Positions 16,868 through 25,680 are shown, counted from the first letter of the stretch. The stretch: 64,000 nucleotides of DNA from Scatonaster sp045598705 (GCA_045598705.1 JAZLMM010000017.1:1-64000); one strand, 5' to 3'. The notes: generated by a model from the letters alone, not told the origin. Numbers and translations are program-made.

Positions 16868-17224
16868 TTACTGGCCGATTCCAAATTCTTCAATAGATGT
16901 CTTATACTTCTTGTCAGACTTGGTAGCCTTGCCACCCTTGCCAAGATAAGACTCAGCCTTAGCTTCCATATCGATTGTAACAACTGCCTTCTTGAAGGAA
17001 GCGGTTACGCCCTCGATATAGCGCTGTCTCTTCTTCTTACCATCGTAGTTTACTGTGTTAACAGAAACTACCTTTACGCCGAAGAGCTGCTCAACAGCCT
17101 TTCTAACGTCTGTCTTTGTAGCAGACTTTGCTACTTTGAATGTGTACTTACCAAATGCAGAATCAGTAGAGCTCTTCTCTGTGATTACTGGCTTGATGAT
17201 GATGTCCTGCGGTGCCTTGTTCAT
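16868..17224 (-). CDS. rplW: 50S ribosomal protein L23
   Basis: The 118-aa tunnel-exit protein docks trigger factor and SRP. Motifs: DIIIKPVITEKSS, and the region YTFKVAKSATKTDVRKAVEQLFGVKVVSVNT. It overlaps the rplD stop codon by 4 nt (ATGA), and its GGAGGTG site lies within rplD. Confidence 0.97.
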   Translation of the reverse strand: MNKAPQDIIIKPVITEKSSTDSAFGKYTFKVAKSATKTDVRKAVEQLFGVKVVSVNTVNYDGKKKRQRYIEGVTASFKKAVVTIDMEAKAESYLGKGGKATKSDKKYKTSIEEFGIGQ

Positions 17225-17844
17225 ACATACACCTCCATAATCTTCTCAGCAGCTTCCTTCGTCATGATGAAAGAATCATACTTGAGGATGTCGAATACAT
17301 TGATTGTATTGACGAAAGCTGTCTTGACTGTAGGAAGATTTCTTGCAGCCTTCTCAACGTTCTCATTCTTACCACCCAGTACAACGAGGGCCGAATCTGT
17401 AATGTTGATTGCCTTCATGAAATCAACCATGTTCTTTGTCTTCATTGTGTCGAAGTTCAACTCGTCAACAACAACGATCTTAGTATCAGCCATCTTGCTG
17501 GAGAAAGCAGACTTCATAGCGAGACGTCTGATCTTCTTCGGTACAGTATAGCTGTAGGATCTCGGCTTAGGCCCAAAGATGACGCCGCCGCCAACATACT
17601 GTGCAGAACGTGTAGAACCGTGACGAGCACGACCTGTACCCTTCTGACGATACGGGCGCTTACCGCCGCCACGAACTTCGCTTCTTGTTTTTGTGGAATG
17701 TGTGCCCTGACGACGATTAGCAAGAATGTTGAGTACTACTGTACGCATTGCTGCTGCGTTCGGCTCAATACCGAAGATTGCGTCAGAAAGATCCATTGAT
17801 CCGACAACGGCTCCACTAAGATTCAAAATATCAATTTTAGCCAT
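17221..17844 (-). CDS. rplD: 50S ribosomal protein L4
   Basis: The 207-aa L4 reaches into the exit tunnel, and in enteric bacteria it represses the S10 operon. It has the basic tunnel loop with GGGKRPYRQKGTGRARHGS and VGGGVIFGPKPRSY. Normal length, SD GGAGG. Confidence 0.98.
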   Translation of the reverse strand: MAKIDILNLSGAVVGSMDLSDAIFGIEPNAAAMRTVVLNILANRRQGTHSTKTRSEVRGGGKRPYRQKGTGRARHGSTRSAQYVGGGVIFGPKPRSYSYTVPKKIRRLAMKSAFSSKMADTKIVVVDELNFDTMKTKNMVDFMKAINITDSALVVLGGKNENVEKAARNLPTVKTAFVNTINVFDILKYDSFIMTKEAAEKIMEVYV

Positions 17845-17869
17845 TTCTTAGTTCCTCCTTGTCGAATGA

Positions 17870-18496
17870 TTATGCCTTAACGGACGACGTAATCGTTACG
17901 ATGCCGCCCTTAGGACCTGGGATCGCGCCACGAAGAACGAGGATCCCTCTCTCGCCGTCAACACTGACGACCGTCAGATTCTGTACTGTGCAGTTTACAG
18001 CGCCCATGTGACCAGGCATCTTCTTGCCAGGGAGAACACGAGCAGGTGTAGAGTTAGCGCCCATAGAACCAACACGTCTGTGGTACATAGAACCGTGTCC
18101 ATCCGGACCACCCTTCTGACCGTGACGCTTGATGTTACCCTGGTAACCTTTACCCTTAGATACACCGCTTACATCAACGTGATCGCCCACGCTGAGCATG
18201 TCGGAAACTTTGATTTCCTGACCGAGTGTATAATCATCCTCTGTCTGGAACTCACGAATTGTACGCTTTACGCTGACCTCAGCCTTAGCGAACTGTCCCT
18301 TGTCCGGCTTGTTTACAAGCTTCTCGCGAATGTCGCCTGTAGCAACCTTCACTGCCTTGTAGCCGTCCTTCTCTACCGTCTTGTTCTGAATAACAAACAT
18401 TGGATTGCATTCAATAACGGTTGCCGGTACTGCCAAACCACTCTCGTCAAAGAGCTGTGTCATGCCGGCTTTTTTGCCAAGTACGAACTTTGTCAT
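17870..18496 (-). CDS. rplC: 50S ribosomal protein L3
   Basis: The 208-aa L3 starts 50S assembly. It begins MTKFVLGKKAGMTQLFDESG and contains GQKGGPDGHGSMYHRRVGSMG with the usual modified-Gln region. An in-frame ATG 36 nt upstream is rejected because the AGGAGG site lies between the two. Confidence 0.97.
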   Translation of the reverse strand: MTKFVLGKKAGMTQLFDESGLAVPATVIECNPMFVIQNKTVEKDGYKAVKVATGDIREKLVNKPDKGQFAKAEVSVKRTIREFQTEDDYTLGQEIKVSDMLSVGDHVDVSGVSKGKGYQGNIKRHGQKGGPDGHGSMYHRRVGSMGANSTPARVLPGKKMPGHMGAVNCTVQNLTVVSVDGERGILVLRGAIPGPKGGIVTITSSVKA

Positions 18497-18606
18497 TTTC
18501 TTATTCCTCCTATTTAGGTTATTGGTTCTCAAGATTCTCCTGAGAACATGACCTCCGCATATCCCGCCGCTTGACGTTCAGCGGAACGCGGATTCTGCCA
18601 TTTGAC

Positions 18607-18918
18607 TTAAGCCTTGATTTCAATGCTTACGCCAGCTGGCAAGTCAAGCTTGGTTAAAGATTCTACAGTCTTCTGGCTCGGTGCAAAAATGTCGATAAGA
18701 CGCTTGTGCGTACGGAGCTCGAACTGCTCTCTGGAATCCTTGTACTTATGAGGAGAACGCAGGATGGTTGTAATCTCTTTCTCTGTCGGGAGCGGGATTG
18801 GGCCGGAGAAGCTTGCGCCTGTTCTGGTTACCGTCTCCACGATACGTGCTGCGCTCTGGTCAAGGAGCTCGTGATCAAAAGCCTTGAGCTTAATTCTGAT
18901 CTTCTGGTTTGTTGCCAT
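18607..18918 (-). CDS. rpsJ: 30S ribosomal protein S10
   Basis: S10 belongs to the 30S head and also acts as NusE in antitermination. The 103-aa protein begins MATNQKIRIKLKAFDHELLD and has FSGPIPLPTEKE and the QFELRTHKRLIDI motif. The ATG at 18918 has GGAGG 8 nt upstream. It is the first gene of the S10 operon. The 110-bp gap to rplC holds only a small CCGCT/AGCGG hairpin. Confidence 0.97.
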   Translation of the reverse strand: MATNQKIRIKLKAFDHELLDQSAARIVETVTRTGASFSGPIPLPTEKEITTILRSPHKYKDSREQFELRTHKRLIDIFAPSQKTVESLTKLDLPAGVSIEIKA

Positions 18919-19190
18919 TTCTTTTTCCTCCAAATTCTTCGCTGTTATTTTTTCTTCACCCTGTCTAGCGTTTCTTCTTTGCCCATCATAAAACCCAGGA
19001 AACCAGTTACCGCAGAATACGGCACTTTGGGCCTGGGCATGTGTTCTTCAGAAAACACACGCTGTGACTTCAGGTTATCGCCAGGAATCAAGTTCCCAGC
19101 TGCTCCGCCTAAGTTACCCGTCTTCGTAAGCACAGCCCGCTCACTGGACGGCAATCTCAAGCATCTTCGCCACGCGCACAAAGTCGCGCA
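18919..19190 (-). promoter_or_regulatory. Long structured leader of the S10 operon
   Basis: About 270 nt of untranslated leader separate the promoter from rpsJ. On the minus strand it can fold at least two hairpins: CTGGGAA/TTCCTGG with a 5-nt loop (about 19085-19103, wobble pairs included), and GTGTTTT/AGAACAC with a CTGA loop (about 19039-19056). A reading frame with a TTG start stays open for 78 codons through the leader (18945-19181), but it has no ribosome binding site. The leader is a candidate for autogenous control by a ribosomal protein such as L4, as in other S10 operons. Confidence 0.55.
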
Positions 19191-19196
19191 GGAAAG

Positions 19197-19225
19197 AGTA
19201 TACAGCAGAAGTCAAGCGATTGCAA
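19197..19225 (-). promoter_or_regulatory. Promoter of the S10-spc ribosomal operon
   Basis: TTGCAA (19220-19225) and TATACT (19197-19202) are separated by exactly 17 nt on the minus strand. It begins 4 bp after the hslO stop codon, so the ribosomal operon has its own start directly behind the hslO operon. Predicted start near 19190. Confidence 0.75.
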
Positions 19226-19228
19226 GCA

Positions 19229-20137
19229 TTATTTTAATAAATTCTTCACATCTTCTTGTGTGAAATGATATTTCTGGTCACAGAAGTGGCATTCGAGATC
19301 AATTCCATTCGGATCTTCGGCCAAAGATGTCAGATCTTCTTTGCCAATTGCGATAAGATTCCGTTCCATGCGGTCTCTGGAACAGTTGCACTGGTAAGAA
19401 ACCGGCGCACCCTGAAGGAAGCATATCTTCTCATCGCCCAAGAACATATCCAATATTTGTTCCGGATTCATACCTTCTTGAAGCAGGAATGTGACGTCGG
19501 GAAAACCACCGCCAACACGTTGTTCAAGATAGGAGATCGTCTCTTCATCTGCGCCTGGCAGAAGCTGCACCATGAATCCTCCGGCACAGGTGACACCGTT
19601 CTCATCAAGTCCCACACCTAATGAGACGATGGATGGTGTCTGTTCAGAAGACGCGAGGTAGTAAGTCAGATCTTCTGCGATTTCTCCAGATACCAACTCA
19701 ACCTGACCCACATAAGGTTCTTTGAGTCCGAAATCTTTGACCACAGTCAATTTTCCGCATCCAACCGCTGCACCGACATTCAATTTACCTGGACGGTGAT
19801 AGGTAGTCTCCACTACAGGCTCCAGACAGTATCCGCGCACATGGCCATGTGAATCCGCGACAACCGTCATGCCCTGGAGCGGTCCATCCGAGCGAATGTT
19901 GAGTGTCATGGAATCACCTTCACCCTTCAATGTATCCGCAACAAACAAAGCACCCGTAAGGAATCGGCCAAGTGCTGCAGTAGCTACAGGGGATGTACCA
20001 TGAATCCGTAGCGCCTCTTGTACCAAGTTCGTCGAACGTACAGCTAAGGCACGCACTTTGCCGCCCAAGGCTGTCGCAGTGACCATATAGTCCGAGCCAT
20101 CCACCGGAGACCCCGGTGCCAGATAGAAATCATCCAT
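19229..20137 (-). CDS. hslO: 33 kDa chaperonin Hsp33
   Basis: Hsp33 is a redox-switched holdase that protects unfolding proteins during oxidative and heat stress. The C-terminal zinc switch is intact: CNC (C250, C252) and CHFC (C283, C286). When oxidised these cysteines form disulphides, release zinc and activate the chaperone. The N-terminal domain has STNLVQEA and PVATAALGRFLTGALF. Length (302 aa) is normal. The start at 20137 is preferred over 20173, because GGAG lies 7 nt upstream and the earlier residues are atypical. It is 2 nt downstream of the methyltransferase stop, so the pair is co-transcribed. Confidence 0.95.
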   Translation of the reverse strand: MDDFYLAPGSPVDGSDYMVTATALGGKVRALAVRSTNLVQEALRIHGTSPVATAALGRFLTGALFVADTLKGEGDSMTLNIRSDGPLQGMTVVADSHGHVRGYCLEPVVETTYHRPGKLNVGAAVGCGKLTVVKDFGLKEPYVGQVELVSGEIAEDLTYYLASSEQTPSIVSLGVGLDENGVTCAGGFMVQLLPGADEETISYLEQRVGGGFPDVTFLLQEGMNPEQILDMFLGDEKICFLQGAPVSYQCNCSRDRMERNLIAIGKEDLTSLAEDPNGIDLECHFCDQKYHFTQEDVKNLLK

Positions 20138-20139
20138 GC

Positions 20140-20922
20140 TTATTTCTCCGTTTCTTCCGGACGGCGGATACAATAGAATACCCGCTCATCCTTCTCATTC
20201 GGTTTTCTTCTCTTTCGATCACCGTACACCGCAACCACTTCCAGGCCACAGGATCGTACAACTTCTCGAATATCTTCATCTGAGTAATATCTCTCTACGA
20301 TATCCTCATCACATCTTTCGTAGCTACCATCTTCCAGTTCGCCGAACATTGTCAGCGAAGCCGTGTTCAGCTTGGCTTTCTCATCGTAGTCATTCTCCCA
20401 GAAGATCACTGAATCCTCTTCGATTGAATAGAAGAATCCTTGACCAAGTGTCTCCGTGAAATGCATCTTCGTTACAATGTCGAAGATGAAGAGTCCGCCT
20501 GGATTTAGGAAACAGAAGAAAGACTTCAGTAATTTTGCGATATCTTTCTTATTCGTAATATGATTCATCGTATCCAGCAAAGAAACAAAGACATCCATGG
20601 TCCCGTATAGATCTAGCGCCGTCATATCCTGACAGAGCCACAGAACGGGAAGATTCTCTTCTTCAGCTCGTGTTCTTGCTCGTTCCAACATGGGCAAGGA
20701 ATTGTCTACGCCTACAGTATCGTATCCCATCTTTGAAAGCTCACAGGTCACAAGACCGGTTCCACAGCCCAAATCGCAAAGAAGCAGGCGACCATCTTCA
20801 CCGTCTCCGCTCTTTCTGCCGTATTTCTTGACAATACTGTCAATAAACTGTGCCCACTCGCAGGGATCAATATCCTTCTGGAAATCATCGTAGTAATCTG
20901 CGAGAAAATCGTATGCTGACAT
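20140..20922 (-). CDS. Class I SAM-dependent methyltransferase, substrate unknown
   Basis: A 260-aa Rossmann-fold methyltransferase. Motif I, LCDLGCGTGLVT (about residues 48-59), binds S-adenosylmethionine; VGVDNSLPML is the acidic motif II loop; QDMTAL and the segment around FVSLLDTMNHI follow. The N-terminus YDFLADYYDDF is typical of a widespread group of small-molecule or tRNA-type methyltransferases found in Bacillota. Nothing in the sequence identifies the substrate. It sits between the M23 hydrolase (6 nt gap) and hslO, in a co-directional run with ftsEX. Confidence 0.85.
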   Translation of the reverse strand: MSAYDFLADYYDDFQKDIDPCEWAQFIDSIVKKYGRKSGDGEDGRLLLCDLGCGTGLVTCELSKMGYDTVGVDNSLPMLERARTRAEEENLPVLWLCQDMTALDLYGTMDVFVSLLDTMNHITNKKDIAKLLKSFFCFLNPGGLFIFDIVTKMHFTETLGQGFFYSIEEDSVIFWENDYDEKAKLNTASLTMFGELEDGSYERCDEDIVERYYSDEDIREVVRSCGLEVVAVYGDRKRRKPNEKDERVFYCIRRPEETEK

Positions 20923-20928
20923 AGTATA

Positions 20929-22290
20929 TTATCCTTTAATATAAGGAACAGGGTCAACCTTCGTTCCGTTCTCTCTTACTTCAAAGTGCAAGTGTGGACC
21001 AGTCGATGCGCCGGTACTTCCACATTCTGCGATTACCTGTCCTGCTTCTACATGTTCACCGACCGAGACATACACATCACGGCAGTGTGCATAGCAGGTC
21101 GTTATTCCGTTGCCATGATCAATGACACAATGGTTGCCATAATTGGAGCCACCAGTATTCTGTCCCTCGACCGGTTCTTCTACTTTAATGACTGTTCCGG
21201 ATGCCGCCGCAACGATAGGATTGCCGTAATCACCGCCAAGGTCTACGCCCCAGTGCATCTTATCGTAGTGATAGATCGGGTGATAACGCATGCCATATGA
21301 TGAGTATACTGTGTAGTCTCCAGGGTATGGCCAAGTCATCTTTCCCTTCGGCGCTGGCTGGGACGGTTTACTTGGTGCTTTAGTAGGTGCCTTGGTCGCA
21401 GTCTGATTGGGTTTCTCTTCCTGTTGCTTCGCCGCTTGAGTCTGCTGTGCCGCCTGGGTCAGCGCCGCCGCTTTGCGCTGGCGTTCTTCTTCTTCCTGCT
21501 GAAGCCGACGAATCTCTTCATCCAGACGATCCGCCTCTTCCTGGAATTCACGTTCTTCCTGTTCCCATCTGGATAGTTTACTAGAAGTCTCTTCCAGTGC
21601 TTCTTCCGTTACACCAATACGATTTCTCAATTCCTGCAGTTCAGCCTGTTTCTGCTCGGCTATCGCCTGCATATCCTCGGCTTCCTTAAGACTGCGCTCG
21701 CTCTTCAATTGTGCATCGTCCATGGCAATCGTCAGCTCATCCACCATCTGTAGATCAGCCTCACCAATCATAGAGATAACTTCTAAGTTGGTAAAAAAAC
21801 CCGCAATGCTATCTGAATCCAGAAGTATTTCCAAGGTCGACTTGTTCTCGTACTCGAACATAACACTGATTCGTTCTGCATATTGTTCGCGTTTCGCAAG
21901 AAGATTCTCCTGAGACTGTAGGTACTCATCTAGAGCCTCCTGTTTAGCGATCAGCGCTGCGGCGAGATCTTCAGAAATCTCTTCGTACTGTTCCATCTGT
22001 GCATCACTTAAGCCTTGCAGTTCTGCAAGTTCTCCGGACAGATCTTCTTTCTTCCCCTTCAGTTGTTCCACCTGCGCGGAAGCTTCTTCTGCTTTCTGTC
22101 TTGCTTCTTCTCGCTCACGTCTTGCGTCCTCGATATCACCGGGACTAGGTGTATAGTTCAAGAAATCGCGACCGATTGCACCAACTGGTTTTCTTCTTTG
22201 GAGCCAGGCGCCACTGAGAATCACAGCCAGACTCAATGTCGCTGCCAGAAGTCGTATCCATCTATTTCCTCTACGAAACATTTCACTCAC
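20929..22290 (-). CDS. M23 murein hydrolase/activator with coiled coil (EnvC-like)
   Basis: A 453-aa exported protein. Residues 11-30 form a signal or anchor helix; about residues 50-290 are Glu/Gln/Arg-rich coiled coil; 295-316 are a Pro/Thr/Lys linker; 335-453 are a LytM/M23 domain. Zinc ligands H346 and D350 (HWGVD) and H435 (HLHFE) are present, as is H402, so it is probably an active endopeptidase, unlike the degenerate EnvC of enterics. It starts 3 nt after ftsX. FtsEX is known to drive peptidoglycan hydrolysis through coiled-coil partners (EnvC, PcsB, CwlO), so this is the likely FtsX-controlled hydrolase. Confidence 0.92.
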   Translation of the reverse strand: MSEMFRRGNRWIRLLAATLSLAVILSGAWLQRRKPVGAIGRDFLNYTPSPGDIEDARREREEARQKAEEASAQVEQLKGKKEDLSGELAELQGLSDAQMEQYEEISEDLAAALIAKQEALDEYLQSQENLLAKREQYAERISVMFEYENKSTLEILLDSDSIAGFFTNLEVISMIGEADLQMVDELTIAMDDAQLKSERSLKEAEDMQAIAEQKQAELQELRNRIGVTEEALEETSSKLSRWEQEEREFQEEADRLDEEIRRLQQEEEERQRKAAALTQAAQQTQAAKQQEEKPNQTATKAPTKAPSKPSQPAPKGKMTWPYPGDYTVYSSYGMRYHPIYHYDKMHWGVDLGGDYGNPIVAAASGTVIKVEEPVEGQNTGGSNYGNHCVIDHGNGITTCYAHCRDVYVSVGEHVEAGQVIAECGSTGASTGPHLHFEVRENGTKVDPVPYIKG

Positions 22291-22293
22291 CTC

Positions 22294-23196
22294 TTAGACT
22301 TTGACGTACTTTCGAACTGCTACGCCACTACCAATCGATCCAATAATGATGCCGCTTGCTAGACATAGAATAAGGATGGAGATCGACAGATTACGCATAG
22401 GAAGAAGTGCGTATATGCTGGATTCGATGACATTCTTCATGGCCACTTCAAATAGTTTACTGTAAGCAATGTATGTAATTCCCCAAGCAAGCACCGCACT
22501 GAACAAACCAACAAGTGCACCCTCAACGATGTACGGTAGTCGGATGTATCCATTCGTGGCACCAACGAATTTCATAATAGCGATCTCTGTCGAACGAGAA
22601 TACACCGAAATACGTACCATATTCGAAATAATAAACAATGAGATCAAGAATAGTACGGCAAAAGCAACCACTGTCGTGATGTTTACGAATCGGCTTGCTT
22701 TGGAAAGGAACTGCATCACTCGACTCTCTTGTCTGACTTTCTTCACACCCGGAATAGCCTGAAGTCGCATCACTACGTCATCCGCATAACTAGGCTCTGT
22801 CAGTTGTACTCTCACGGTATATGGAAGATAGGTGTTGTAATCGAATTCATCGAGAATCGAGGCACTGTCTCCCAAGTCTTCTCGGAATCGGTTATAGTTC
22901 TCTTCCGGAGACAACGCATGGAACTCCTTGACTTCAGTAGGTACACTCTCCAAGAAAGAGACGACCATATTCATCTCTTCCTGTGTGCATTGAAGCTTCA
23001 TATATACTTCGATTGGCGGCTGCTGACTTACCTTCTTCATAATAAATCTCGCATTCGCCGAGAAAATGAAGAATACAGACATCAATAACAGCATCAGAAG
23101 AATGGTGGTGATGGAGGCTACAGTCACCAACGGATGGCGTACGATACCTTGAATTCCCTCTTTGAAGGAGTTTTTTAATGCGCGAAAGCTCATCAT
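22294..23196 (-). CDS. ftsX: Cell division ABC transporter permease FtsX
   Basis: A 300-aa membrane protein with a cytoplasmic N-terminus, TM1 near residues 25-45, a large extracellular loop (to about residue 170) and three further TM helices. EIAIMKFVGATNGYIRLPYIVEGALVGL is the typical FtsX core. The extracellular loop transmits ATP hydrolysis by FtsE to the M23 hydrolase encoded next. It abuts ftsE with no gap (23197/23196), which suggests coupled translation. Confidence 0.96.
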   Translation of the reverse strand: MMSFRALKNSFKEGIQGIVRHPLVTVASITTILLMLLLMSVFFIFSANARFIMKKVSQQPPIEVYMKLQCTQEEMNMVVSFLESVPTEVKEFHALSPEENYNRFREDLGDSASILDEFDYNTYLPYTVRVQLTEPSYADDVVMRLQAIPGVKKVRQESRVMQFLSKASRFVNITTVVAFAVLFLISLFIISNMVRISVYSRSTEIAIMKFVGATNGYIRLPYIVEGALVGLFSAVLAWGITYIAYSKLFEVAMKNVIESSIYALLPMRNLSISILILCLASGIIIGSIGSGVAVRKYVKV

Positions 23197-24381
23197 TTAT
23201 TCCTCCTCTTCTAGGATATCCGGATCTTCCGGATAAGCGGGACGTATCGGTTCTTCAGTCGATATGACCGTTTCCTCGATTTCAGGTTCGCTCACTGGTT
23301 CTATGGGGTCACTTAACGACTCTACGGGTGGCTCAACTACAGACTCGCTCACCGCTTCCACAGTCACTTCAGGGGTTGAATCGTCCACCGAATCTACAGT
23401 CGCTTCAGGAATAGGGTCCGCTATTGTGTCCGCAGTAGTATCAACAGTATCATTACTTGTCTGCGCCGATGCATCTTCCTTCATAGGCTCCGCGATATGC
23501 TCAGACGTATCGAGTACAACGATCTGTGGCACTTGCTCTGCGACTGGAGCCTTCTTCTCCTCACTCGGATTATTGGGGAATTCAGGCAGAGGCTTCTCTT
23601 CTTTTGCAGTATTTTCCGCTTGGAGTGCTTGGTAGTCAACCACTTCCGGCATGAACTCATCTTGCATTGACTTGGGCAATGCCGGTGGCCAATGTTCAAT
23701 CACAGCTGTGTAACCAGATCCTTGCTCGTCACGGACGATTAGACCCTCATCCACTTCAATGACACGTTTCTTCATGCGGTCAACCATGTTACTATCGTGG
23801 GTACAAACAATAACCGTCGTTCCCTGCCGATTGATTTCCTGAAGAAGGGCCATGATCGATTCAGAAGTTTCTGGATCCAAGTTGCCCGTCGGCTCATCGG
23901 CCACGATGAGCTTCGGATGATTCAGCATGGCTCTGGCAATTGCAATACGCTGTTGCTCACCGCCGGACAATTCGAGCGGCATGGCAGAAGCCTTATCGCG
24001 CAAGCCTACCGCGCCCAGAACAATGTCGACCATCTGCTTCAGTTTCTTACGTGGAACGCCGATAATCTCACCGGCAAAAGCAATGTTCTCTTCTACAGTC
24101 TTGGTCTCTATCAGACGGAAATCTTGATAGATGATACCAATCTGACGACGAAGAACCGGAATCAGCGCACGGGGCATCTTGGAAATACAGAATTTATCGA
24201 TAATTACATATCCTTCTGTCGGACGTTCTTCACGGGTAATACACTTCATCAGTGTAGACTTACCTGAACCACTTTTTCCAATAACAAATACAAATTCCCC
24301 ATCCGCGATGGTAAATGTCACGCCGCGGAGCGCATCAGTTCCGGTCTTATATTTCTTATGAACATTCTCAAAACGTATCAA
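23197..24381 (-). CDS. ftsE: Cell division ATPase FtsE with a long acidic C-terminal tail
   Basis: Residues 1-228 are a standard FtsE: Walker A GKSGSGKST (35-43), signature LSGGEQQR (138-145), Walker B LIVADEPT (158-165), and the H-loop THDSNMV. Ordinary FtsE ends here at about 228 aa. This protein has 394 residues, and the added part (about 235-394) is rich in Glu, Pro, Ser, Thr and Val with loosely repeated EP/VDS/PEATV blocks. It looks disordered and strongly negative. Nothing suggests a frameshift. The tail may recruit divisome partners in the cytoplasm. The gene follows the PucR-type regulator by 15 nt. Confidence 0.95.
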   Translation of the reverse strand: MIRFENVHKKYKTGTDALRGVTFTIADGEFVFVIGKSGSGKSTLMKCITREERPTEGYVIIDKFCISKMPRALIPVLRRQIGIIYQDFRLIETKTVEENIAFAGEIIGVPRKKLKQMVDIVLGAVGLRDKASAMPLELSGGEQQRIAIARAMLNHPKLIVADEPTGNLDPETSESIMALLQEINRQGTTVIVCTHDSNMVDRMKKRVIEVDEGLIVRDEQGSGYTAVIEHWPPALPKSMQDEFMPEVVDYQALQAENTAKEEKPLPEFPNNPSEEKKAPVAEQVPQIVVLDTSEHIAEPMKEDASAQTSNDTVDTTADTIADPIPEATVDSVDDSTPEVTVEAVSESVVEPPVESLSDPIEPVSEPEIEETVISTEEPIRPAYPEDPDILEEEE

Positions 24382-24396
24382 AGTAATTTACTAAGG

Positions 24397-25494
24397 TCAC
24401 CAGTTGATGTTTCCACTCTGGCTACTCTTCTCCTGTTTCTCTAGATACGTACGAACCATCGCTGCCAACTTAAACAGTACGGCATCATCGAAGCTTCTTA
24501 GGTCAAGTCCGGTAATCTTCTGTACTTTATCCAAGCGGTAAACCAGCGTGTTACGGTGTACAAACAATTTTCTGGAAGTCTCACTTCCGTTGAGGTTATT
24601 CTCGAAGAAACTCTGGATGGTCACTAATGTATCCGAATCCAAGGATTCATATGCACCCTTCGGGAATACTTCACTCAAGAACATGTTGCAGAGCGTCGGT
24701 GGGAGCTGATAAATCAGACGGCCAAGACCCAATTTGTCATATCGCATGATAAACTGTTCGCTCTCGAAGATGCTTCCCACGCGAAGGGCCAACGTCGCTT
24801 CACGATAGGACTTGGCAATATCACGGAGTGTAGGTGCCGGCATACCGATACCCACATGTGCACGAATCATCGACTCTGCATTGAGATTATCAAGGATGGT
24901 CTTACTGGTCTCATTCAGGAAGCTGTCCAGATTCTCACCCAGATCCATAACAAGAAGAATGGTCTCTTCATCCATGGCTACGACCATCTGCGTCTTCCCA
25001 TCTGGGAAAAGATTCTGCAGGATCTCGAGGCACTCTACGCCATCATTCTTATTTACGCGTACGATAAACACGATACGCTTGGTTGCGAAAGGAATCTTAT
25101 ACTCACGAGCCTTGAGTGGGATATCACCCGGCAATTCGTTCTCCAGCAATACATTCTTGATAAATGTCTCACGTTCCACATCTGTGTTGCGCTCTCTCAT
25201 AGCTGCCTTGATCCACTGGGTGACCAATTCAAGATAGGTACGAGCCACGGCATCTACTCCACTGATGAAAGCAATATACTGCGTTGCTTCACCGATGATA
25301 ATCTTCATATAGGTCTTACCTGCCGTACTGGAAAAAACATCGTCAGAGAGCAGAACCGCTCTGGCACTTGAATCTTCAATGCCTTCCCAGGCTGGATCCG
25401 TGCAGGCTACGACCATGCCGGATGTATCCATCACACCAACGGTCAGGTCAAGGATTTTCTTTGCTTCTCGCATACATTTCTTAAGTTCTTCCAT
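24397..25494 (-). CDS. CdaR/PucR-family transcriptional regulator
   Basis: A 365-aa regulator. The N-terminal 130 residues resemble the sugar-diacid sensing domain (MREAKKILDLTVGVMDTSGMVVACTDP), the middle resembles the GGDEF-like CdaR domain, and the C-terminus carries the PucR-type helix-turn-helix (SETSRKLFVHRNTLVYRLDKVQKITGLDL). CdaR in E. coli activates diacid sugar use. Here it heads a run of cell-division genes (ftsE starts 15 nt downstream), so its target could be its own operon. The ligand is not evident. Confidence 0.85.
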   Translation of the reverse strand: MEELKKCMREAKKILDLTVGVMDTSGMVVACTDPAWEGIEDSSARAVLLSDDVFSSTAGKTYMKIIIGEATQYIAFISGVDAVARTYLELVTQWIKAAMRERNTDVERETFIKNVLLENELPGDIPLKAREYKIPFATKRIVFIVRVNKNDGVECLEILQNLFPDGKTQMVVAMDEETILLVMDLGENLDSFLNETSKTILDNLNAESMIRAHVGIGMPAPTLRDIAKSYREATLALRVGSIFESEQFIMRYDKLGLGRLIYQLPPTLCNMFLSEVFPKGAYESLDSDTLVTIQSFFENNLNGSETSRKLFVHRNTLVYRLDKVQKITGLDLRSFDDAVLFKLAAMVRTYLEKQEKSSQSGNINW

Positions 25495-25574
25495 ATGCTC
25501 ACCCTATCACTTTCGTCAAGATTGCCACGCATCAGAATATCCCCGCAAAATTCACGAGAATATCTATCTTATTT

Positions 25575-25603
25575 ATCTTAACCTTTTCATGAAAATCTTT
25601 CAA
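25575..25603 (-). promoter_or_regulatory. Promoter of the regulator-ftsEX operon with internal palindrome
   Basis: TTGAAA (25598-25603) and TAAGAT (25575-25580) are 17 nt apart on the minus strand. The spacer contains the perfect 12-bp palindrome TTTTCATGAAAA (25584-25595), where a dimeric repressor would block polymerase. The PucR-type protein encoded next is the obvious candidate, by inference. Confidence 0.55.
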
Positions 25604-25641
25604 CCTTAAGGAGATGACTTTCCTTTCTCGTTGAAGACATG

Positions 25642-25680
25642 CAAGAAGGGCCGTCCTGCTTAACAGGACAGCCCTTCTTG
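25642..25680. terminator. Terminator hairpin downstream of the ABC ATPase gene
   Basis: A 17-bp stem (CAAGAAGGGCCGTCCTG and near-exact complement, one wobble-type change) closes a 5-nt loop. It is followed by TTCTTG on the minus strand and lies 23 bp past the ATPase stop codon. A clear transcription end for that gene. Confidence 0.8.

Noticed and set aside
18945..19181. 78-codon frame in the S10 leader as a protein gene
   Set aside because: TTG start without a ribosome binding site, inside a leader with hairpins, and no family resemblance. Kept only as part of the leader finding.
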